64,000 nt of DNA, taken from positions 1 through 64,000 of the forward strand of contig NZ_MTCM01000005.1 in NCBI RefSeq assembly GCF_002000245.1, written 5' to 3'. Numbering within the stretch: position 1 is the first letter of the stretch; every line of letters begins with the position of its first letter. Under the pieces are notes generated by a model. That model ran no database searches and had not been told where the DNA came from. It worked only from the letters and a program-made list of their open reading frames with translations. Source of the stretch: Sphingobacterium sp. CZ-UAM (GTDB lineage Bacteria > Bacteroidota > Bacteroidia > Sphingobacteriales > Sphingobacteriaceae). Made by a program: the position numbers and the translations under genes. Shown piece by piece: positions 36,966 to 46,868 of the stretch.

Positions 36966-39374
36966 ATGATTGGAAACTCACTAAAAACAGCTTATCGTTT
37001 TTTGAAAAAGCACAAGTTGATTACATGTATCAATGTCATGAGCTTAGCCATTGGCATCACAGCGACATTAGTCATCTTTTTGATGATTCAATACGACTAT
37101 AGTTTCGATAAACATGTTCCAAACAGGGAACAGGTTTACCGTATTGTTAGTGACGGTGAAATTAAAAACGCGGGGGTATACATGCCATTAGTACGAACTA
37201 TGGAAGAAGAGCTACCAAACATCGACGCCATAGCTCCCGTTTATCGAAGTCATGTTCAAAAACTGAAAATCACGACTCCTAGCAACACAGCTCAAGTTTT
37301 TCCAAAAGAGCAACGCATTGTACTGACCAATAGCCAATATTTCAATATTTTACCACGCAAATGGCTATCCGGAAATCCATTTAGCCTTAATACAGCAGGC
37401 TATATCGTGCTGACAGAAAAAACACTGGAAAAATTTTATGGAAATGAGTCTCCAGCCAATGTCATTGGCAAAACCATCGTTTATGCAGACAGTATTCCGC
37501 TCCAGGTTGTCGGCGTGGTCGAAAATGCAAAACAGAACTCTGACTTCAATTTTGACAGTTTTATCTCCGAAAAAACAATTCCCCAGAACAATAGTTTAAA
37601 GGAGATGTTTAATTGGGAAGCCTGGAACAGCATCTCTGACTCCCATCAGGTTTTGATCAAAACCAAACCCGGTACCCGACCAAACGTGGTAGAAAGTAAT
37701 ATTGCAAACCTATTAAAAAAGTATAAATTTAAAAATGGCGAGAAAATTACTGATCACCTGTTATTACAACCGCTATCGGATGTCCATTTTAATACGACTT
37801 TCAATTATGAAGCTACTAAGCCTGAAACACTACGAAACCTGATCCTGCTGGCATTTTTCCTTTTGGCCTTAGGCGCGGTTAACTTTATCAATTTATCTAC
37901 CGCGCAATCCATCGAACGGGCAAAAGAAGTGGGCATCCGCAAGACACTGGGAAGTTCAAAATCGACTTTAATTAAACAATTTCTGTTGGAAACTTTTCTG
38001 ATCACGCTTGCAGCCACTGTACTGGCTGTTCTACTGTTACCTCTTTTTCTACAAGTCTTCGAAGGATTTATTCCTAATAACTTAAACCTGGATTTATTGG
38101 ATAAAAAATTGATTATAATGTTCCTATTGGTGCAGCTTCTTTTGGTCACACTACTGGCAGGTTTTTATCCTGCTTGGGTATTGACGGGATATGCACCGGT
38201 ATTGGCCCTCAAAAATCAGCTGGGGAAAAACACCAATCTTTCCAGAAGTGCATGGATACGTAAAGCACTGACCATTTTCCAATTTGTGATGGCCCAGGCT
38301 TTTTTAATCTGTGTATTAATTGTGATTCGGCAAATTAATCACCTATCCCACAAGGACATGGGATTTCAACGTGATGCCATCATCAATATCGATATCCCTG
38401 GTGCCTTTCAGAACTCGGACAAAGGACTACTCCTCAAAAATGAGCTATTAAAACTTCCCGAAGTAAAAAAAATTAGCTTTGGAAATATTGCCCCGGCAAT
38501 GAATGGTTATATGACAACTTCAATAGTTTACGATCAGTCTTCGGACAAAAAATCCTTAACTTTTGATAACCGCTCAGGCGATGAAAACTATTTGGATGTT
38601 TATAATATTCCACTTTTGGCCGGAAGAAATATTCGTTTACTGGACTCTACAAGAGAAATACTAATCAATAGAAAAGGTTTAGAATTATTAGGTATCCAAA
38701 AACCGCAGGATGCAATTGGCAAAACTTTCGAAAATGGAGCATCTACGATTGTCGGTGTTATGGAAAATTTTGACATTGCTTCGGCGCGCCAAGCTGTCAA
38801 GCCTGTATTGTACATCGGAAGTAAGACAGGTTATGTGCTTCATATTGCTTTGGATCAAAAACATCCGGAAAACTGGAAAAAGGCAATCGACAAGATCACG
38901 GCCACCTACAAATCTACTTTTCCTGACGATGAGATCGACCTTCGTTTTGTAGATGAGATTGTCCAAAAATTCTATAACCAAGAAAAACGCCTTTCCAAAT
39001 TGCTGTCCTGGGCCGTCGGGCTGTCCGTATTTATAGCCGGATTAGGCTTATTTGGGCTGACCATATTTACCGCCAATCAAAGAACAAAAGAAATTGGTAT
39101 ACGTAAAGTTTTAGGAGCTTCAATAGTGCAGATTACCTTTTTATTGCTCAAGAATTTACTTTCTCTGGTGGCCATAGCCTGTTTGATTGCATTCCCGATT
39201 GCTTATTACTTCATGTCACATTGGCTAAATGATTTCGCCTATCGCACCACTATGGAACCATGGATTTTTGGGTTGTCTGCCCTCAGCCTGATAGCATTCG
39301 CCAGTTTCGTGCTATCAACCAAAAGTATTATGGCAGCAAAAGCTAATCCGGTAAATAGTTTGAGAGACGAATAG
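36966..39374 (+). CDS. MacB/FtsX-type ABC permease 6
   Basis: 802 aa, complete. Start MIGNSLKTAYRFLKKHKLI; first motif RAKEVGIRKTLGSS (about 317), second RTKEIGIRKVLGAS, tail NPVNSLRDE. FQFVMAQAF in TM5 and ENYLDVYNIPLLAGRNI in periplasmic domain 2 pair it with permease 2 (group B). Confidence 0.94.
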   Translation: MIGNSLKTAYRFLKKHKLITCINVMSLAIGITATLVIFLMIQYDYSFDKHVPNREQVYRIVSDGEIKNAGVYMPLVRTMEEELPNIDAIAPVYRSHVQKLKITTPSNTAQVFPKEQRIVLTNSQYFNILPRKWLSGNPFSLNTAGYIVLTEKTLEKFYGNESPANVIGKTIVYADSIPLQVVGVVENAKQNSDFNFDSFISEKTIPQNNSLKEMFNWEAWNSISDSHQVLIKTKPGTRPNVVESNIANLLKKYKFKNGEKITDHLLLQPLSDVHFNTTFNYEATKPETLRNLILLAFFLLALGAVNFINLSTAQSIERAKEVGIRKTLGSSKSTLIKQFLLETFLITLAATVLAVLLLPLFLQVFEGFIPNNLNLDLLDKKLIIMFLLVQLLLVTLLAGFYPAWVLTGYAPVLALKNQLGKNTNLSRSAWIRKALTIFQFVMAQAFLICVLIVIRQINHLSHKDMGFQRDAIINIDIPGAFQNSDKGLLLKNELLKLPEVKKISFGNIAPAMNGYMTTSIVYDQSSDKKSLTFDNRSGDENYLDVYNIPLLAGRNIRLLDSTREILINRKGLELLGIQKPQDAIGKTFENGASTIVGVMENFDIASARQAVKPVLYIGSKTGYVLHIALDQKHPENWKKAIDKITATYKSTFPDDEIDLRFVDEIVQKFYNQEKRLSKLLSWAVGLSVFIAGLGLFGLTIFTANQRTKEIGIRKVLGASIVQITFLLLKNLLSLVAIACLIAFPIAYYFMSHWLNDFAYRTTMEPWIFGLSALSLIAFASFVLSTKSIMAAKANPVNSLRDE

Positions 39375-39427
39375 ATCAAGTTGAACTTTCATTTATAACA
39401 TGAATTAAAGATTTAAATCTCACAACA

Positions 39428-41809
39428 ATGATAAAGAACTTTATAAAAACCGCATGGCGCAATATTTTTTCCAACAAATTCTACAGCGCTATCAATATCC
39501 TCGGGTTGACTGCAGGATTAGTTGTGGGAATCTTCCTACTACTATGGATAAAGGATGAATTATCCTTTGACCGTTTTCACAAGAACCAAGGCTCAATCTA
39601 CAAAATCGGAATCGAGGGCGGAACCGGGATCTCAAAACGAATATTTGGATCTATCATTGCCCCAGTTGGGAGTTTTGCCAAGAGAGAAATTCCTGAGGTT
39701 AAGGACGCTGTACGTATCTTTCGGATCGGTGACGCCGCCATCAAGTATAAAGACAAACGATTTAGAGAAAAGAATTTCGCTTTTGTAGATCCAAGTTATT
39801 TTAGTGTTTTTGATTTTCCGCTCATTCAGGGTAACCAGAAACAACCTTTTTCCGACAACAATTCCGTTGTTCTTACTGAGACTACCGCCCGTCGATATTT
39901 TGGCAATGAAAATCCAATCGGTAGAGCTGTCATACTGGGAATAGAAGATCTATGTGTAGTCAGCGGAGTTATCGCTGACTATCCCGAAAATTCTTCCTTT
40001 CAATTTCAGGTACTGCTTCCCTTATCACGCTTTAACGAATATGCCTACGTCAAAAACAAAACCACCTATGACAATAAAACTTATCTGTCATCAATGGATA
40101 CCGATTGGTCCAACTTTTCTTTTGAGACCTACCTCCAGCTGAGACCTGATGCCAGCCCCATAGCAGTAGCCCAGAAATTACAAAAGATACACGAACGCAA
40201 TAAACCGGAAGATACCCCTGTTCCATATGTTACCCAACAGCTATCAAAGGTACATCTGTATCAGATGGATGGTAGTGATGGTGGGATAGGCACTGTTCGA
40301 ATCTTTATTGGAGTCGCTTTGATGATTCTTATTATTGCCAGTATCAATTACATCAATCTCTCTACCGCACGGTCCTTGTCCAGATCCAAAGAGGTTGGTA
40401 TCCGTAAAATTATCGGGGCCGGAAGAAAAGAGTTATTTTTCCAATTTATTCTGGAGACGACACTGTACTTCACGATCGCCGCCATTCTGGCCATCAGCAT
40501 CGTTTTTATCTTTCTTCCCTTTTTTAACAATTTCTCTGGCAAACATATCTCATTGCAGTTATATAGTATTGATCTATGGAGCTATATTTTAATCATGTTA
40601 ATAGGTACATTACTGTTGACCAGCATTTATCCGGCATTGTTACTTTCAAACTTTGATCCGATCAAAGTACTAAAGGGCAGATTCGGAATGAAGAAATCAA
40701 ATTTTAGAAAGATATTAGTGGTATTACAATTTACGGTATCTATCGTTCTCATCACCATGACGGTCGTCATCGGTAGACAATTGGATTATATACGCAACAA
40801 GAACCTTGGTTATGAAAAAAGCAATATCATAGCTGTCTCCATGGCACCGAAAATGGCACAACATTTTGAGGCCGTTAAAAGTGATCTCCTAAAAAATAAA
40901 GGCGTAAGTGATGTCATTCGGCTTGGGAGGGATATGGTATATGGTGGAGGATCTACGGGTGATAACGATTGGGATGGAAAACCCAGCAATTCGAATCTTT
41001 GGTTCAGCATTACTTATTCGGATCAATTTGCGCTTGATTTTTTCAAGATAAAACTGGCTCAGGGAAAAAACTTCACCGGCTCGATTGCAGATTCTACGCA
41101 TTTTCTTATCAACGAAACCGCTGTCCGCGAGATGGGATTAAAGAATCCCCTTGGTACCCGTTTACGGATCCGAACTGTTCCGGGAACCATTATCGGTGTG
41201 GTCAAAGATTTTAATTACGCGAGTGTACGCCAAAAAATCGAACCCATGGTCTTTCAATTTAGCCCAAAAGATTGTCAGCAGCTTTATATAAAAACAAACC
41301 CTGCCGGAACCAAATCGGCATTGCTCGCACTGCAGCAGATCTGGAAAAGTTACTATGACGATATGCCGATCAGTTATAGCTTCTTAGACGAAAGCTACCA
41401 ACAGCAGTATATGAGCGAGCAAAAACAAGGAACATTATTTAATTTCTTTGCCATCATAGCGATCATGATTTCTTGCCTTGGACTTCTTGGACTATGTACG
41501 TATACCGCACAACTGAAAACCAAGGAAATTGGCATCAGAAAAGTCCTCGGTGCGACGGTCTTCAATATTATCCAAATGCTGAATAAAGAATTTTTGCTTT
41601 TGATCATTATTGCTAATATTATCGCAATTCCTCTCGCGTTATATTTCACTTCGAACTGGCTGGACGGATTTGCCTTTAGAACAACAGTGCCGATAACGAT
41701 ATTTTTAGGTGCGGGCTTACTAGCGATTATCATTGCCCTGTTTACCGTTAGTTTTCAATCAATCAAAGCAGCTATCGCTAATCCGGTCAAGAGTCTAAAA
41801 GACGAATAG
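39428..41809 (+). CDS. MacB/FtsX-type ABC permease 7
   Basis: 793 aa, complete. Start MIKNFIKTAWRNIFSNKFY; first motif RSKEVGIRKIIGAG (about 317), second KTKEIGIRKVLGAT, tail NPVKSLKDE. Periplasmic domain 2 carries NDWDGKPS (group A), and the segment before it reads GGGSTG. Confidence 0.94.
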   Translation: MIKNFIKTAWRNIFSNKFYSAINILGLTAGLVVGIFLLLWIKDELSFDRFHKNQGSIYKIGIEGGTGISKRIFGSIIAPVGSFAKREIPEVKDAVRIFRIGDAAIKYKDKRFREKNFAFVDPSYFSVFDFPLIQGNQKQPFSDNNSVVLTETTARRYFGNENPIGRAVILGIEDLCVVSGVIADYPENSSFQFQVLLPLSRFNEYAYVKNKTTYDNKTYLSSMDTDWSNFSFETYLQLRPDASPIAVAQKLQKIHERNKPEDTPVPYVTQQLSKVHLYQMDGSDGGIGTVRIFIGVALMILIIASINYINLSTARSLSRSKEVGIRKIIGAGRKELFFQFILETTLYFTIAAILAISIVFIFLPFFNNFSGKHISLQLYSIDLWSYILIMLIGTLLLTSIYPALLLSNFDPIKVLKGRFGMKKSNFRKILVVLQFTVSIVLITMTVVIGRQLDYIRNKNLGYEKSNIIAVSMAPKMAQHFEAVKSDLLKNKGVSDVIRLGRDMVYGGGSTGDNDWDGKPSNSNLWFSITYSDQFALDFFKIKLAQGKNFTGSIADSTHFLINETAVREMGLKNPLGTRLRIRTVPGTIIGVVKDFNYASVRQKIEPMVFQFSPKDCQQLYIKTNPAGTKSALLALQQIWKSYYDDMPISYSFLDESYQQQYMSEQKQGTLFNFFAIIAIMISCLGLLGLCTYTAQLKTKEIGIRKVLGATVFNIIQMLNKEFLLLIIIANIIAIPLALYFTSNWLDGFAFRTTVPITIFLGAGLLAIIIALFTVSFQSIKAAIANPVKSLKDE

Positions 41810-41893
41810 CTTTTATTCATAAAAAATCGACCCAAAATATATTGAAAAATTAATCAGCACACCAAATAACAAACATAACCATCAAGCAGCACC

Positions 41894-44260
41894 ATGATTA
41901 AATTATTTTTGAAAACCGCTTTACGCAATCTTAAACGCAACCCCTTAAATACTGCAATCAATATTCTCGGATTGTCCTTGGGATTTACGGTTGCTTTGGT
42001 GAGCACCCTGTGGATCTTGAAACAGTTTTCCTTCAACCAGCATTACAAAAATTATGATACGATCCATCAGCTGATGATGACCGGCACTTTCAACAATGAA
42101 AAATCCACGGATGGAACTTCCACCCCCATCCCGTTAGCAAAGTTGATGGAATCTGATTTTAAGGATGAAATCCAAGATGTCACATTGATTACAGATGCTG
42201 AAAGCTCTGCCATTAAAATAGGTGAAAAAAAATTGAATGCGACAGGATTTTACGCCATGGGAAAGTTTTCAGAACTATTTTCATTCGAAGCTGTACAGGG
42301 AAATATCGCTACCCCAACTGCAGCATCCACCATAATTATTTCTGAATCATTGGCCAACAGGTTATTGGGGACTACTGATCTTATCGGGAAGACTATTCAA
42401 CTCAACGGAAACGAACAATATACGATACAGGGTGTTTTTAAAGACATTCCTGAAAACAATACATTTCACAAACTGGAGTATATCCTACCTTTTGCTGATT
42501 ATCTCCATAAAAATGAGGGTATCGAAGAAAAGTGGTCAAACTGCTTTTTTAGCACCTATGGTAAGATTGAGACCCCTCAAATGATCCCAGGACTCGAACA
42601 AAAACTAACCAACATCTTTAGAACAAATCTTACAGACATCAACCCTGAGATTCTGTTGCACCCCATGTCCAAATGGAATCTTTATGATTCATTCAAAAAT
42701 GGTAAAAATGCAGGTGGGCAGATTCAATATGTGTGGATGTTTGCCTGGATCAGTATATTTATTCTCTTGTTGGCCAGTATAAATTTTATCAATCTCAGTA
42801 CAGCCCGAAGCTTAAAAAGAGGAAAAGAAATTGGTATCCTAAAATCTGTTGGTGTAAATCGTAGGCAATTGATTGCCGGATTTTTAGTGGAATCCATCCT
42901 GTCTGTATCCTGTGCTTTTCTGATGGCGATCATATTAGCGACCTTGCTCCTCCCTTGGATAAACACCATCGCCGATACCATATTGCAAGTTCCTTTTACG
43001 CATATTCAATTCTACTTATATTCCTTTTTGGGGGTTCTCACTATTGGCGTTCTCACCGGACTATATCCTGCGTTATTCTTATCCTCTTTCAACCCGATCC
43101 TTGCACTCAAAGGAAAGATGAACATCGGCAAAAGAGGATTCAAGGCCAGAAAAGGAATGGTGATCGTACAATTTGCCATTTCCATCTTTCTGATGATTGC
43201 AACCTATTTGGTCATCAAACAACTGCACTATACAAAGGATCGTCCGATTGGTTACAAAAGTTCAAACCTGGTCAACATCAACAGTCGGAGCGAGTTAATT
43301 GTCAAAAACTTTGATATCCTGAGAAAAGAACTCATCAATCAGCGTTTGGTGCAGGATGCCTCCCTTTCTTCGAGTTCGATTAATCGCCTCTCTTTGACGG
43401 GCGGTGGTTTCAATTGGCAGGGGAATGAAACAAAAGAAGGGGCTATTATGGGAATTTTCACCATCGACGAAAACTTTGCTAAAACAGTACAATGGAATTT
43501 TTTGAAAGGAAGGAATTTCTCCAAAGATTTCAAGACTGATTCCACTGCCGTAATTATCAATGAAGCAGCCGCCAAATTTATGGGAGTTACAGATTTGACG
43601 AGCAAACAATTATCTAAAAGAGGAATCAGCTATACGATTATAGGTATTATACAGAACACTTTATCCGAATCACCGTTTAAGTCGATTACACCTACTGCTT
43701 ATTTTCTTGATTTTCTACCCAAAAATAAAATAACACTTCGACTGAATGAACAGCAAGATATTAGCCAAACCATGAAAGCAATCGCCCAACAGTTCAATCG
43801 TTTTGATCCGGATCTCATCTTCGATTACACATTCACAGATAAAGAATATGCGAAGCAATTTGAACAAATGGAAATGATCAAAAGCCTGACCAGTATTTTT
43901 ACAGGGCTTGCCATACTGATTTCCTCTCTTGGGCTATATGCTTTGGTCGCATTCCTAACTGAACAACGCGAAAAAGAAATTGGTATCCGCAAAGTCCTTG
44001 GGGCATCAGAAGTTGGCTTATGGAAATTATTATGCACAGAGTATGTCTGGTTGACATTGATCGGTTTTCTTGTTGCCGCTCCTCTAGCCTATCTATTAAT
44101 GGAAACATGGCTCGACAATTACGTTTATCGCATTTCAATTAGCTGGACCGTATTTGCTTTTACAGGATTAACTGCACTGGTCATCACCCTCCTAACAGTT
44201 AGTTATCAAGCCATTAAAGCAGCATTGACTAACCCCGTGATCACATTACGGAACGAGTAG
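41894..44260 (+). CDS. MacB/FtsX-type ABC permease 8
   Basis: 788 aa, complete. Start MIKLFLKTALRNLKRNPLN. First motif RGKEIGILKSVGVN (about 307) lacks the conserved Arg-Lys pair (ILK instead of IRK). Second motif REKEIGIRKVLGAS; tail NPVITLRNE, the most divergent tail. FNWQGN in periplasmic domain 2 (group A). Last gene of the first plus-strand unit; the paired palindromes of the next unit begin 8 bp after its stop. Confidence 0.94.
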   Translation: MIKLFLKTALRNLKRNPLNTAINILGLSLGFTVALVSTLWILKQFSFNQHYKNYDTIHQLMMTGTFNNEKSTDGTSTPIPLAKLMESDFKDEIQDVTLITDAESSAIKIGEKKLNATGFYAMGKFSELFSFEAVQGNIATPTAASTIIISESLANRLLGTTDLIGKTIQLNGNEQYTIQGVFKDIPENNTFHKLEYILPFADYLHKNEGIEEKWSNCFFSTYGKIETPQMIPGLEQKLTNIFRTNLTDINPEILLHPMSKWNLYDSFKNGKNAGGQIQYVWMFAWISIFILLLASINFINLSTARSLKRGKEIGILKSVGVNRRQLIAGFLVESILSVSCAFLMAIILATLLLPWINTIADTILQVPFTHIQFYLYSFLGVLTIGVLTGLYPALFLSSFNPILALKGKMNIGKRGFKARKGMVIVQFAISIFLMIATYLVIKQLHYTKDRPIGYKSSNLVNINSRSELIVKNFDILRKELINQRLVQDASLSSSSINRLSLTGGGFNWQGNETKEGAIMGIFTIDENFAKTVQWNFLKGRNFSKDFKTDSTAVIINEAAAKFMGVTDLTSKQLSKRGISYTIIGIIQNTLSESPFKSITPTAYFLDFLPKNKITLRLNEQQDISQTMKAIAQQFNRFDPDLIFDYTFTDKEYAKQFEQMEMIKSLTSIFTGLAILISSLGLYALVAFLTEQREKEIGIRKVLGASEVGLWKLLCTEYVWLTLIGFLVAAPLAYLLMETWLDNYVYRISISWTVFAFTGLTALVITLLTVSYQAIKAALTNPVITLRNE

Positions 44261-44267
44261 ATCTACC

Positions 44268-44305
44268 TGTTCGGCGACGGACAGCAGACTGTCCGTTTCC
44301 GAACA
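44268..44305 (+). promoter_or_regulatory. paired 16-bp palindromes ahead of permease 9
   Basis: TGTTCGGCGACGGACA (44268-44283) and TGTCCGTTTCCGAACA (44290-44305), starts 22 bp apart. All four half-sites are TGT[C/T]CG. The second site ends 55 bp before the -24 element. Confidence 0.8.
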
Positions 44306-44360
44306 TACAGTAAGTACACAAAAAGCACAATAACAACTAACAATCAACAAATTACACTTA

Positions 44361-44375
44361 TGGCAAACGAATTGA
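44361..44375 (+). promoter_or_regulatory. sigma-54-like promoter of permeases 9-13
   Basis: TGGCAA-ACGAA-TTGA: a good -24 and a -12 with one mismatch to TTGC. Expected start near 44387, leaving a leader of about 88 nt before the ATG at 44475. The rest of the 214-bp gap shows nothing else. Confidence 0.6.
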
Positions 44376-44474
44376 ATTAACGATTTATAGTATACATGAT
44401 CAGCATAGCGCTATCAGCTAGGATAGATTGCTTGGCCTAACAGTAGATTATGAAAAAGTAAAAAACTCAATACG

Positions 44475-46838
44475 ATGATTAAGAACCACATCAAAATCGC
44501 TTGGCGGAATCTTCAAAAAAATAAGAGTTATTCCATTATTAATATCCTTGGACTTTCCATTGGCATGACTGCAGTGTTGATTATCGGGATCTGGGTACAA
44601 AACCAGCTCAAGTTTGATAATTTTTATAGTGACCATGAGAACATCTATAAGGTTTTTAATAAAAACCGCAGCGCTGAAGGAAAGATTAATCTACAAGGAT
44701 ATACATCGGGGCATGCATCTCCGGCTTTAACGACAGACTACCCAGAAGTGAAACGCGCTGCCCGTGTCGGCTGGAGCACGAACAGGCTGCTCTCTTTTGA
44801 TGACAAGAAGATCAAATCCAACGGGAACGAAGTGGATCCTGCATTTATCGACATATTTGATTTTAAAATTGTAAAAGGCAACCGCAACAGTGCATTAAAA
44901 GAAACAAGAAACATCATCCTGACTGAAAGCCTTGCAAAGAACATCTTTGGGGATAAGGACCCTCTCGATAAAACAATTAGACTGGACAATAAGGAACTCT
45001 ATAAAGTTTCAGCAATAATGCAAGATCTTCCAGCCAATACAAATTTCAATTTCAGTTATTTAATTCCCCTCGTCAAAGCCGAGGAATATTCTCCAAACTG
45101 GAATACGATTGCATTCCAAACTTATATTCAGCTAAAAAAAGGAACAGATATTACCGCTTTTAACAATAAGCTCACTGATATTATCAAGAAAAAGACTAAC
45201 AACGAGCTAGAAGGATCGCTATTTCTATATCCAATATCCAAAACGCACCTGTATTCAAAATTTGAACAAGGTATTCCGGTTGGTGGCAAAATCGATCAGG
45301 TTAAACTAGTCGCAGGGATTGGTTTATTAATTTTGTTGATTGCTTGTATCAATTTTATCAACCTCAGTACAGCACGCAGCCAAAAAAGGGCAAAAGAGGT
45401 TGCCATACGAAAAGTTGTAGGAGCACATCGCACCAATTTAATCATCCAATTTCTTTCAGAATCCATATTGGTAGCCATGATTTCGGGTGCACTTGCCATT
45501 CTCCTAACAATCATCACGCTTCCGCTATTCGACAAGATTTTTGACAAACCTTTGGTATTTCCATCATCAGAACCGTCAATTTGGCTTGCGTTGGCCGGAT
45601 TTATTTTTCTGACAGGTTTGTTGGCTGGCTTGTATCCTGCATTTATATTATCGGCTTTCAAACCTATAAAATCGCTAAAGATATTCGGACAATCCAAAAA
45701 GATCCCTTTGAATTTTCGTGAACTACTGGTCATCTTTCAATTCGGTATTGCGATCATTCTAATTATTGCCACTATCGTCGTCAGGAAACAAATTGACCAT
45801 GCAGGACAACGTGAAATTGGGTATAACAGCTCTCAATTGATAGAAATTTTTATGGAAGGTGATATTGGGAAAAACTATGAAGCGATTAAATCAGAACTTA
45901 TCAATAAGGGTATAGCTACCGCTGTCACGCGTTCCGGCTCATCAGTGACCGGCAATGCGGGTAGTACTTGGGGCGGCATTTCCTGGCAAGGATCTACGCC
46001 TGAGCAGGAAAAAAAAATAGGCTTTGATGTAGGGAGAACCGAAAGTGATCTTGTCAAAACACTTGGCTTAAAACTCGTTGCCGGGCGGGATATCGACTAC
46101 GCCAGATTGCCAGCGGACAGCACAGCAATCCTCCTAAACGAAGCTGCTATCAAGGAAATGAACCTAAAGAACCCAATAGGAACTTACTTCAAATGGGGAA
46201 GCAATACGTTTACAATCGTAGGAGTAATTAACGATTATATCAGCGGATCTCCCTATAGTCCCGTGACACCTTTACTTATATATGCTACGAAAGAATCCCT
46301 ATACAATTTAATTATCCGAACTAATCCGACCTCCCCTGTGCAAGATCAACTCAAGCAGATCGAACAGATTCTAAAGAAATTCAATCCAGCGTATCCATTC
46401 GAATATCAATTTGTTGACCAAAAATTTGCAAGTAAATTTAGAGCGCAACAACAAACAGCTCAACTGGCATTCATCTTTTCGGGGCTGGCGATTTTTATAT
46501 CCTGTCTTGGCTTGTTGGGATTAGCCTCCTATATTGCTGAACTCAGAACCAAAGAAATTGGGATACGCAAGGTACTCGGTGCTTCTGTTGGTGGCATTAC
46601 AGCCATGCTTTCCAAAGACTTTATTAAACTGGTGATTATTTCTATCATTTTGGCCTCCCCCATTGCTTGGTGGGCAATGAACAAATGGTTACAGGACTTC
46701 TCCTACCGGATCGAAATACAATGGTGGATTTTTGCTTTGGCTGGACTTTCTGCTCTTTTTGTAGCTTTCTTTACCGTAAGTACTCAAGCCATAAAAGCTG
46801 CTAGTAGTAATCCGGTAAAAACCTTACGGGACGAATAG
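44475..46838 (+). CDS. MacB/FtsX-type ABC permease 9
   Basis: 787 aa, complete. Start MIKNHIKIAWRNLQKNKSY; first motif RAKEVAIRKVVGAH (about 304, Ala for Gly), second RTKEIGIRKVLGAS, tail NPVKTLRDE. ISWQGS in periplasmic domain 2 (group A), followed by TLGLKLVAGRDI, which is nearly the same in permease 10. First gene of the second permease unit. Confidence 0.95.
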   Translation: MIKNHIKIAWRNLQKNKSYSIINILGLSIGMTAVLIIGIWVQNQLKFDNFYSDHENIYKVFNKNRSAEGKINLQGYTSGHASPALTTDYPEVKRAARVGWSTNRLLSFDDKKIKSNGNEVDPAFIDIFDFKIVKGNRNSALKETRNIILTESLAKNIFGDKDPLDKTIRLDNKELYKVSAIMQDLPANTNFNFSYLIPLVKAEEYSPNWNTIAFQTYIQLKKGTDITAFNNKLTDIIKKKTNNELEGSLFLYPISKTHLYSKFEQGIPVGGKIDQVKLVAGIGLLILLIACINFINLSTARSQKRAKEVAIRKVVGAHRTNLIIQFLSESILVAMISGALAILLTIITLPLFDKIFDKPLVFPSSEPSIWLALAGFIFLTGLLAGLYPAFILSAFKPIKSLKIFGQSKKIPLNFRELLVIFQFGIAIILIIATIVVRKQIDHAGQREIGYNSSQLIEIFMEGDIGKNYEAIKSELINKGIATAVTRSGSSVTGNAGSTWGGISWQGSTPEQEKKIGFDVGRTESDLVKTLGLKLVAGRDIDYARLPADSTAILLNEAAIKEMNLKNPIGTYFKWGSNTFTIVGVINDYISGSPYSPVTPLLIYATKESLYNLIIRTNPTSPVQDQLKQIEQILKKFNPAYPFEYQFVDQKFASKFRAQQQTAQLAFIFSGLAIFISCLGLLGLASYIAELRTKEIGIRKVLGASVGGITAMLSKDFIKLVIISIILASPIAWWAMNKWLQDFSYRIEIQWWIFALAGLSALFVAFFTVSTQAIKAASSNPVKTLRDE

Positions 46839-46868
46839 ATTAAGACGATACAACTTAACGTAATAACA